Below are positions 1 to 4,791 of a stretch of 11,663 nucleotides of DNA, in pieces. The translations under genes and the position numbers were made by a program. The stretch covers positions 1-11,663 of the forward strand of contig PKER01000258.1 of assembly GCA_002919115.1 (NCBI GenBank). Reading direction: 5' to 3'. Position 1 is the stretch's first letter. Each line of letters opens with the position of its first letter. This stretch comes from a bacterium (lineage in GTDB: Bacteria > Actinomycetota > Thermoleophilia > Solirubrobacterales > 70-9). The notes beneath the pieces were generated by a model, which worked only from the letters and a program-made list of their open reading frames with translations, was not told where the DNA came from and ran no database searches.

Positions 1-69
1 GCCCTGTGGCTGGCCGGCGCAGCGAACGCCGCGATGGCGGCGGGGTTCGCGTGGCTCGCGCGCAAATAG
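1..69 (+). CDS. C-terminal end of a gene entering from the left (probable membrane protein)
   Basis: Frame 1 is open from the first base to a TAG at 67-69 and encodes 22 residues, ALWLAGAANAAMAAGF then AWLARK. The stretch is almost wholly hydrophobic (Ala, Leu, Trp, Phe) and ends in a basic Arg-Lys tail, as a last transmembrane helix with a short cytoplasmic end would. The next gene is convergent (its stop is at 100-102), so only about 30 bases separate the two stops. Too little is visible to assign a family. The call rests on the open frame running off the window edge, the hydrophobic pattern and a sensible stop position. Confidence 0.45.
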   Translation, partial: ALWLAGAANAAMAAGFAWLARK

Positions 70-99
70 CGGCCAGCCGCCGGATGCCAGCCCCGGGGC

Positions 100-444
100 C
101 TAGCGCCTACGCAGGTTTCGGCGGCGCCGGCCCGGCTTCAGCTGCGCCCGGCGCTCCAGGCGCTCGCGGGTCGACTCGAGCGCGCTCACGCGCCGCAGGT
201 TGTGCAGCTGGTAGATGAGGATCTCGTCCACGCAGCGACGGTGCCAGTGCTGGTGCTCGGTTCCGCCGAGGCGCAGCACGGTCTGGACGATCACGTGGTC
301 GGCGCCGATCTCCACGGCGCCGCCGCACGCCGGGCAGCGGTAGAGCTTCTGCGAGATGCCCCGGATGAGCCAGACCTCGTCGCCGTCGACGGTCAGGCCG
401 CACAGGCTCGTCCTGGTGTCGGGCAATCCTTCGTAAGCGCTCAT
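100..444 (-). CDS. Small Cys/His zinc-ribbon-like protein, function unknown
   Basis: Predicted 114 residues. A CPAC pair (C37, C40) is followed by H50 in a GADHVIVQ segment and by a HQHWHRRC cluster (H64, H66, H68, C71), a layout suggesting one bound zinc ion. The C-terminus is very basic and ends in RRRRNLRRR, so nucleic acid contact is possible but unproven. The order YRCPxC, I.G..HV, then HWH..C resembles small actinobacterial proteins often annotated as 'ATP/GTP-binding protein'; that name has no visible support here, as there is no P-loop. The ATG at 442-444 is chosen because GAGG (plus-strand 451-454) lies 6 bases upstream and a TAGCCT box (464-469) lies above that. Extending upstream to 498 would translate the heptamer repeat and is unlikely. 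The protein is probably cytoplasmic, with no signal peptide or membrane segment. Confidence 0.72.
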   Translation of the reverse strand: MSAYEGLPDTRTSLCGLTVDGDEVWLIRGISQKLYRCPACGGAVEIGADHVIVQTVLRLGGTEHQHWHRRCVDEILIYQLHNLRRVSALESTRERLERRAQLKPGRRRRNLRRR

Positions 445-472
445 CGGAAGCCTCGGCGGCCTAAGGCTAGGC

Positions 473-557
473 GCTGGCTGCCAGCTGCCAGCCCTCAAGC
501 CCGAGGAGCCGTCTCCCCGCCGGGAAGCTGGCAGCTGGGAGCTGGGAGCTGGCAGCC
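473..557. repeat. AGCTGG(C/G) heptamer repeats with an inverted arm
   Basis: At 526-556 the plus strand reads as four successive 7-base units (AGCTGGC, AGCTGGG, AGCTGGG, AGCTGGC) plus AGC. At 476-492 the complementary units appear (GGCTGCC, AGCTGCC, AGC). CCAGCTGCCAGC at 481-492 is the exact reverse complement of GCTGGCAGCTGG at 527-538, so a 12-bp stem with a 34-base loop could form. The element lies between two minus-strand genes, downstream of the LLM gene stop. It could act as a transcription terminator or be an intergenic simple repeat. Repeat structure is certain; function is not. Confidence 0.7.
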
Positions 558-562
558 GGCGG

Positions 563-1429
563 CTACAGCCCCACCGCCTCGGCCAGCATCCCCACCTGCG
601 CCGGGTCGCTAGAGCACGGGAAGAAGATCAGCTCGCCGCACCCGGCCTCCTCGAAGCCGGCGATGTAGGCGCGAACGGTGTCCGCGTCGCGCGCGGCTCC
701 GCTGGTGATCGCGCCCACCGCCTCCTCGCCGAGGAACGCGTAGTAGTCGCCGAGGTAGGCCTGTGCGGCTCGCTCGCCGTCGGGGCCGAGCGCGAAGTAG
801 GAGAGCGCCGCGGTCTGCGGCTCGCCCTCGCGGCCCTCCCGCGCCCAGTGATCGCGCACCCCGTCCAGGGCCTGGCGGAACTGGTCCGGCGAGCCGCCGC
901 CCATGATCCAGCCGTCGCCGTACTGCGCCGCGCGCCGGTAGGAAGCCTCGACCCAGCCACCGACGAGGAGCGTCGGGCGGGCGTCGCCGACCGGCCGCGG
1001 GCCGATCTGCTCGCCGCCGTCCACCCCGTCCCAGATCTCGCGGATCTGCTTGACGGCGCGGTCCATCCAGCGCCCGCGCTCGCTCATCGCCACGTCGGCG
1101 ACCTCGTAGTCGTCGGGACGCCCGCCCGGGGCGATCCCGAGCACCGCCCGGCCGCCGCCGGCGAGCGCGTCGAGGCTCAGGAACTGCTTCGCGATCCGCG
1201 CGGCCGGCGCGAAGACGGGGCCCAGCGCGACGGTCGTGGCGAGCTTGATCCGCTCGGTGACCACCGCGGCGGCCGCGAGCGCGACCAGCGGGTCGTAGTT
1301 GCCGTAGACGATCCGGTCGATCGTCCCGAGGGTCGAGAACCCCGCAGCCTCGGCCTCGCGCGCCCAGTCGCGCAGCTCAGCCCCGCTCGTTCCGGCCACG
1401 GCGTTCGGCAGGCCAATACCAACTCGCAT
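563..1429 (-). CDS. LLM-class flavin-dependent oxidoreductase, probably F420-dependent
   Basis: Predicted 288 residues, a luciferase-like monooxygenase TIM barrel. Family features visible are the N-terminal MRVGIGLPNA strand, the REAEAAGF helix, IDRIVYGNYDPLVALAAAA, TERIKLATTV, the RIAKQFLSLDALAGGG segment, VLGIAPGGRPDDYE (residues 96-109) and the GDGWIMGGGSPDQF segment (171-184). Such enzymes use F420 or FMN for hydride transfer to varied substrates; the compact length and actinobacterial context favour F420, but the substrate cannot be read from the sequence. The ATG at 1427-1429 has an excellent AAGGAGG ribosome site 8 bases upstream. The frame stays open upstream to about 3103 only because the DNA is GC-rich. 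The protein is cytoplasmic. It is divergent from the metal-binding lipoprotein gene, with which it shares the 1430-1690 control region. Confidence 0.9.
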   Translation of the reverse strand: MRVGIGLPNAVAGTSGAELRDWAREAEAAGFSTLGTIDRIVYGNYDPLVALAAAAVVTERIKLATTVALGPVFAPAARIAKQFLSLDALAGGGRAVLGIAPGGRPDDYEVADVAMSERGRWMDRAVKQIREIWDGVDGGEQIGPRPVGDARPTLLVGGWVEASYRRAAQYGDGWIMGGGSPDQFRQALDGVRDHWAREGREGEPQTAALSYFALGPDGERAAQAYLGDYYAFLGEEAVGAITSGAARDADTVRAYIAGFEEAGCGELIFFPCSSDPAQVGMLAEAVGL

Positions 1430-1431
1430 CC

Positions 1432-1444
1432 AGGAGGCCTCCTT
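1432..1444 (-). promoter_or_regulatory. Strong Shine-Dalgarno of the LLM gene inside a 12-bp palindrome
   Basis: On the minus strand AAGGAGG (plus 1438-1444) sits 8 bases before the ATG at 1429. This fixes the start. The six bases GGAGGC-type core is part of the perfect palindrome AGGAGGCCTCCT at 1432-1443, so the ribosome site can pair with the bases just after it. As there is no loop, an intramolecular hairpin would be poor; the palindrome may be accidental. Confidence 0.75.
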
Positions 1445-1538
1445 GTCGATCGCAGGCTGTCCCCAGGGATCTTCGCACGCAGCCAACCTCGGCCCCCCGA
1501 AAGGCCGCGCGAGCCCGCACCGCCCCGCCAACCCGAGT

Positions 1539-1579
1539 GAGGCGGATTTGTACGGCATAGGCGAACAGATCCGCCTCAC
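1539..1579. repeat. 41-base imperfect palindrome, copy 1
   Basis: The outer arms are GTGAGGCGGAT (1537 region: G1537-T1547) and ATCCGCCTCAC (1569-1579), which are exact reverse complements of 11 bp. With one insertion and one mismatch the complementarity extends to CCCGAG on the left (1532-1537) and CTCGGG on the right (1580-1585), and inward through TTGT/ACAG. The centre reads ACGGCATAGGCGA. It lies in the divergent promoter region between the LLM gene and the binding-protein gene. It could be a dispersed palindromic (REP/MITE-like) element or a regulator binding site. Confidence 0.8.
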
Positions 1580-1589
1580 CTCGGGGACC

Positions 1590-1630
1590 GAGGCGGATAT
1601 GTGCGACATATCCGAACAAATCCGCCTCGC
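1590..1630. repeat. 41-base imperfect palindrome, copy 2, with a perfect inner palindrome
   Basis: It aligns without gaps to copy 1 (1539-1579) and differs at 7 of 41 positions (columns 10, 14, 17, 22, 23, 30, 40), with a start-to-start distance of 51 bases. The outer arms GAGGCGGAT and ATCCGCCTC pair. In this copy the left half also forms a perfect inner inverted repeat, CGGATATGT (1594-1602), GCG, ACATATCCG (1606-1614), that copy 1 lacks. It ends 41 bases before the TATATT box of the binding-protein gene. Confidence 0.8.
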
Positions 1631-1671
1631 TCGGGTGAGGGGGCGCCGGCGGGGACGGCCCGGGGCGCGTG

Positions 1672-1677
1672 TATATT
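1672..1677 (+). promoter_or_regulatory. Candidate -10 box (TATATT) of the metal-binding protein gene
   Basis: TATATT stands out in GC-rich surroundings and matches the -10 consensus at 5 of 6 positions. No good -35 is visible 16-18 bases upstream. Initiation would fall near 1684, a few bases before GTG 1688 / ATG 1691, giving a very short or absent leader. Confidence 0.5.
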
Positions 1678-1690
1678 CGAGGGCCGCGTG

Positions 1691-2647
1691 ATGCGAACGA
1701 TTCTCAGTATGGTTTTCGCGGGCCTCGCGCTCGCCGCCGTCGCGGGCTGCGGCGAGGACGAGCGGGGCTCGGACGGCAAGCTCCGCATCGTCACGAGCAC
1801 CACCTACGTCGCGGACCTGGCGCGCAACGTGGCGGGCGAGCACGCCGAGGTCGAGGCGATCATGCCGCCGAACGCCGATCCCCACGACTACGAGCCACGC
1901 CCGGCCGACGCCGAGGCCCTGATCGACGCCGATCTGATCATCACCTCGGGGGGCGGTCTCGACCTCTGGATGGACGAGCTGGCGGACGCGGCGGGCACCG
2001 ACGCGACGCGGATCTCGCTGTTCAGCGCCGCCGACGCGATCCCCGTCGCGGACGGCCACGGCGGGGACGACGACCACGGGGGTCACGGCGGGGACGCCGA
2101 TCTCGACCCGCACTGGTGGCACGACCCCGACCTGGTTCGCCAGGCGGTGGCGGGAATCCGCGAGCGGCTGATCGCGCTCGCCCCCGAGGGCGAGCGGGCC
2201 TACCGCGCGAACGTGCGCCGCTACGACGCGCGCGTCGCCGCCCTGGACCGGCGCATCGCCGCCTGCTTCGAGCGCATCCCGCCGGAGCGGCGCAAGCTCG
2301 TGACGACGCACGACTCGCTCGCCTACTTCGCCCAGCACTACGGGCTCGAGGTGGTCGGCGCGGCGCTCCCCGCGCTCACCACCCAGGCCCAGCCCTCCGC
2401 GGCGCAGGTTGCCGACCTGGTCGACCTGATCCGCGAGGAGGGCGTGCCGGCGGTCTTCGTCGAGGCCGGGATGAGCCCCGATCTGGAGCGCGCGATCGCC
2501 GACGAGGCGGGCGTTCGCCTGGGGGGCGAGCTGTGGACCGACGGGCTGGGCCCGGAGGGCAGCGGCGCGGAGACGTACCTGGACGCGCTCGCCGCGAACG
2601 CGCGGACGATCGCCGCCGGGCTGGGCGCCCGGGAGTGCGGGATCTAG
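1691..2647 (+). CDS. znuA: Zinc ABC transporter substrate-binding lipoprotein (ZnuA-like)
   Basis: Predicted 318 residues. The N-terminus has a basic start, a hydrophobic core and a lipobox VAGC with C20, so it should be a lipoprotein on the outer face of the membrane. It then has the cluster A-I metal-binding fold: KLRIVTSTTYVADLARNVAG, NADPHDYEP (H65), a His/Asp-rich loop (121-137, five His-Gly type residues), DPHWWHDP (H141, H144), TTHDSLAYFAQHYGLEVVG (H207) and ELWTDGLG (D284). A His at the third ligand position and the His-rich loop point to zinc; manganese-binding relatives usually have Glu there. The ATG at 1691 is preferred, with GAGGG 7 bases upstream; GTG at 1688 is in frame and possible. 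Its stop overlaps that of the convergent Fur-family gene. It delivers metal to the permease and ATPase encoded downstream. The symbol is by family, not proven orthology. Confidence 0.9.
   Translation: MRTILSMVFAGLALAAVAGCGEDERGSDGKLRIVTSTTYVADLARNVAGEHAEVEAIMPPNADPHDYEPRPADAEALIDADLIITSGGGLDLWMDELADAAGTDATRISLFSAADAIPVADGHGGDDDHGGHGGDADLDPHWWHDPDLVRQAVAGIRERLIALAPEGERAYRANVRRYDARVAALDRRIAACFERIPPERRKLVTTHDSLAYFAQHYGLEVVGAALPALTTQAQPSAAQVADLVDLIREEGVPAVFVEAGMSPDLERAIADEAGVRLGGELWTDGLGPEGSGAETYLDALAANARTIAAGLGARECGI
2644..2647. other. CTAG shared by two convergent stop codons
   Basis: The plus-strand TAG at 2645-2647 ends the binding-protein gene. The same palindrome CTAG, read on the minus strand, gives TAG at 2646-2644 and ends the Fur-family gene. 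The two genes therefore overlap tail to tail by 4 bases, with no room for an intergenic terminator. Confidence 0.9.
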
Positions 2648-3150
2648 GAGCGCGCGCCCCGCGCCTTGCGCGAGGAGCCCTCCGCGCAGTCGGGGCAGCT
2701 GCCGCGCAGGATCACGTCGTGGTCGCCGACGCGGTAGTCGACGCGCTCGGCGGCCCGGTGGATGGCGCGCTCGAGGTGCGGGTCCTGGAACGGGGTCACG
2801 CGGCCGCACGCGTCGCAGACCAGGTGGTGGTGATGGTGCTCGCCGCCGGGCATCGCCGGCTCGTAGCGCGCCGAGTCGCCGCCCACGTCGAGGCGCTGCA
2901 CGAGCCGCAGGTCCTCGAGCAGCTCCAGCGTGCGATAGACGGTCGCGACCCCGACCGGCTTGCCCGCGGCGCGCAGCTCGTCGGCGATCTCCCGAGCTGT
3001 GAGCACGCACTCCTGGGCGCCGATCATCCGCAGGATCGTCGACCGCGGCACGCTCGCGCGGTGCCCCGCGCGACGCAGCTCGCGTTCGGCGAGCTCCACC
3101 CACTCGTCGGCGGGCGGCGACGGGACGCGGGTGGCTTCGGTGGAGGTCAA
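2644..3150 (-). CDS. Fur-family metalloregulator (probable zinc-responsive repressor)
   Basis: Predicted 168 residues. A winged-helix DNA-binding half (about 20-90) includes RSTILRMIGAQ, TAREIADELR and the VATVYRTLELLEDLRLV recognition helix. The dimerization half has GGEHHHHHLVCDACGRVTPFQD (H105-H109, C112, C115) and GSCPDC (C152, C155); the two CxxC pairs form the structural zinc site of many Fur proteins. Its place inside a zinc uptake cluster suggests Zur, but the Cys that precedes the His run in mycobacterial Zur is absent (the segment reads YEPAMPGGE), so Fur, PerR or Zur remain possible. The frame opens after a stop at 3163-3165, and TTG at 3150 is the first usable start; no clear ribosome site is seen, and GTG at 3099 is the alternative. 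It is transcribed against its neighbours and diverges from the permease gene. Confidence 0.88.
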   Translation of the reverse strand: MTSTEATRVPSPPADEWVELAERELRRAGHRASVPRSTILRMIGAQECVLTAREIADELRAAGKPVGVATVYRTLELLEDLRLVQRLDVGGDSARYEPAMPGGEHHHHHLVCDACGRVTPFQDPHLERAIHRAAERVDYRVGDHDVILRGSCPDCAEGSSRKARGARS

Positions 3151-3173
3151 GGCGTGCAGCGGCTAACGTGAAG

Positions 3174-3188
3174 CGGGAATCGATATCA
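3174..3188. promoter_or_regulatory. Candidate Fur/Zur-type operator in an AT-rich patch
   Basis: On the minus strand the bases read TGATATCGATTCCCG, matching the 7-1-7 Fur box pattern (TGATAAT-n-ATTATCA) at 9 of 14 fixed positions. The patch 3177-3193 is clearly AT-richer than its surroundings and lies in the 63-base divergent gap between the Fur-family gene and the permease gene. Here a bound repressor would cover both promoters. The match is weak and the role is inferred. Confidence 0.35.
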
Positions 3189-3203
3189 GTTTACCCCTAT
3201 CCT
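3188..3203. promoter_or_regulatory. Back-to-back -10 candidates for the regulator and permease genes
   Basis: On the minus strand TAAACT (plus 3193-3188) could serve the Fur-family gene. On the plus strand TATCCT (3198-3203) ends 10 bases before the GTG start of the permease gene. Each matches TATAAT at 4 of 6 positions or similar, and no convincing -35 is seen. The two would face away from each other across 4 bases. Confidence 0.35.
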
Positions 3204-3213
3204 CGCAGGCGCA

Positions 3214-4041
3214 GTGCTCGATCCGTTCCAGCTCCCCTTCATGCAGCGCGCCGCGCTCGAGCTCGTCCTGCTCGCGCCGCTCGCGGGTGTGCTGGGCGCG
3301 CAGATCGTGCTGCGCGGGCTCGCCTTCTACGCCCACGGCGTCGGCACCGCCGCCTTCCCGGGGCTGGTCGTGGCGAGCGCGACGGGAGCGCCGGCTCCTG
3401 CCGCCGCGCTGGGGACCGGGCTGCTCTTCGCCGGCCTCACCGACCGCCTGCGCGGCCCGCGCCTCGGCGCCGACGCCGCGACCGCCCTCGCGCTCGTCGC
3501 CGCCCTCGCCATCGGGATCGTGCTCGCGAGCGACGTCTTCGCGGTCGGCGCGGAGGTCGACCAGATGCTCTTCGGCAGCCTGCTCGCGATCGGCTCCGAC
3601 GAGCTCGCCGCGACGGTCGTCGCGCTCGCCGTCGTGGGCTGCCTGACCGTCGTCTTCCGCCGCGACTGGACGCTCACGGCGTTCGACCCCGCGCACGCCG
3701 GATCGCTCGGGATCCGCCGCGCCGGGGACTGGACGCTGCTCGTGGCGATCGCGGTCGCAGTGGTCGCCGCTCTCGACGCGGCCGGCGCCCTGCTCGTGAG
3801 CGCCGTGCTCGTGCTGCCCGCGGCGACGGTGAGGCCGTTCGCGGGCAGCGTGCTGCGCCTGGAGCTCGGCGCCGGGGCCCTCGCCCTCGTGCAGGGCATC
3901 GCGGGGCTCTGGATCGCGTACGAGCTCAACCTGCCGCCCGGCGCCGCGATCGCGCTCGTGGGCGGCGCGGCCTTCGCCGCATCCCTCGTGCTGTCCGAGC
4001 TCTCCCGGTCGCGTGGCCGGGGCGTCCCGGAGGGGGCCTGA
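3214..4041 (+). CDS. znuB: Metal ABC transporter permease, ABC-3 family (ZnuB-like)
   Basis: Predicted 275 residues, normal for the family. The N-terminus FQLPFMQRAALELVLL leads into a series of hydrophobic segments, about eight or nine (for example near 16-35, 55-80, 86-106, 135-150, 172-192, 194-210, 222-238 and 245-262). Family segments visible are VLRGLAFYAHGVGTAAFPGLV (about 32-52), DQMLFGSLLAIGSDEL and DAAGALLVSAVLVLPAATVRPF, which contains the conserved GxLLVxAxLxxPA-type stretch that contacts the ATPase. It forms the membrane channel for the metal. The start is the GTG at 3214; ATG at 3241 is possible but would cut the conserved FQLPFMQR region. Its TGA shares one base with the ATG of the ATPase gene, so the two are translationally coupled. 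Confidence 0.92.
   Translation: MLDPFQLPFMQRAALELVLLAPLAGVLGAQIVLRGLAFYAHGVGTAAFPGLVVASATGAPAPAAALGTGLLFAGLTDRLRGPRLGADAATALALVAALAIGIVLASDVFAVGAEVDQMLFGSLLAIGSDELAATVVALAVVGCLTVVFRRDWTLTAFDPAHAGSLGIRRAGDWTLLVAIAVAVVAALDAAGALLVSAVLVLPAATVRPFAGSVLRLELGAGALALVQGIAGLWIAYELNLPPGAAIALVGGAAFAASLVLSELSRSRGRGVPEGA
4029..4036 (+). promoter_or_regulatory. Ribosome binding site of the ATPase gene within the permease gene
   Basis: GGAGGGGG lies inside the last codons of the permease gene, about 4-5 bases before the ATG at 4041, and supports that start and coupling through the shared base of TGATG. Confidence 0.7.
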
Positions 4042-4781
4042 TGGACGCGGCTCTCAAAGTCCGTGGCCTCGCCGCCGGGTACGCGCCAGGCGTCCCCGCG
4101 ATCGAGGGCGTCGACCTCGACGTCGCGGGCGGGCACTCGGTCGCCGTCCTCGGGCCGAACGGCGGCGGCAAGACGACGCTCTTCCGCGCGCTGCTCGGCC
4201 AGACCCCCTGGCGCCGCGGCGAGGTGGTCGTGCGGGGCTCGCTGGCCTACGTGCCTCAGACCGAGCGGTCGCGGCTCGATTTCCCCATCGACGCGCTCGG
4301 CGTCGTGTTGATGGGCCGCTACCGGTATGCGCCGTGGTACCGGCGGCTCGGACGCGACGACCGGCGCGCCGCCCGCGAGGCGCTCGACCGCGTCGGCCTC
4401 GGCGACCACGCCCGCACCAGGTACGGGGAGCTGTCCGGGGGCCAGCGCCAGCGCGTGCTGATCGCCCGCGCGCTCGCCCAGGAGGCGGGCGTCCTGCTCA
4501 TGGACGAGCCGATGAGCGGGGTCGACCGCCCCTCCGCCGAGCTGGTCCTCGCGCTGCTCGAGGAGCTGCGCGACGAGGGCCGCATCGTGCTGGTCTCGAC
4601 GCACGACATCGACCAGGCGCGGCGCTTCGACTCCGTGCTCTGCATCAACCGCGACCAGGTGGGGTGCGGGCGGCCCGACGAGGTGCTCACCGCCGCCGCC
4701 GTGGCGCGGACCTACGGCGCGGAGCTCGTCCGCCTGGCCGACGGCGAGCAGGCCGTCGTGGTGCAGCACCACTCCCACTGA
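4041..4781 (+). CDS. znuC: Metal ABC transporter ATP-binding protein (ZnuC-like)
   Basis: Predicted 246 residues, a single complete ABC ATPase. The motifs are in order: Walker A GPNGGGKTT (38-46), Q-loop YVPQ (Q73), signature LSGGQRQR (131-138), Walker B VLLMDEP (151-157, catalytic E156) and the switch H188 in STHD. The segment DFPIDALGVVLMGRY after the Q-loop is typical of the zinc/manganese importer branch. It powers import through the ZnuB-like permease on the cytoplasmic face. The C-terminus ends in VVVQHHSH, a short His-rich tail that could bind metal, though this is untested. It begins on the last base of the permease stop, and a second permease-like frame follows 10 bases later, so it lies mid-operon. 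Confidence 0.95.
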   Translation: MDAALKVRGLAAGYAPGVPAIEGVDLDVAGGHSVAVLGPNGGGKTTLFRALLGQTPWRRGEVVVRGSLAYVPQTERSRLDFPIDALGVVLMGRYRYAPWYRRLGRDDRRAAREALDRVGLGDHARTRYGELSGGQRQRVLIARALAQEAGVLLMDEPMSGVDRPSAELVLALLEELRDEGRIVLVSTHDIDQARRFDSVLCINRDQVGCGRPDEVLTAAAVARTYGAELVRLADGEQAVVVQHHSH

Positions 4782-4791
4782 CCCCGCGGCG

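Noticed and set aside
1539..1630. A CRISPR array
   Set aside because: Only two copies, a 10-base gap far shorter than a spacer, and no cas genes in the window.
1539..1630. Calling the 41-base elements Zur boxes
   Set aside because: They are longer and GC-richer at the arms than the actinobacterial Zur consensus; position near a zinc gene alone is not enough.
1430..3103. Minus-strand open frame extending the LLM protein upstream to give one 846-residue protein
   Set aside because: The upstream part runs antisense through the metal-binding protein gene and the palindromes, has low-complexity Arg/Gly/Ala content, and a perfect ribosome site fixes the start at 1429.
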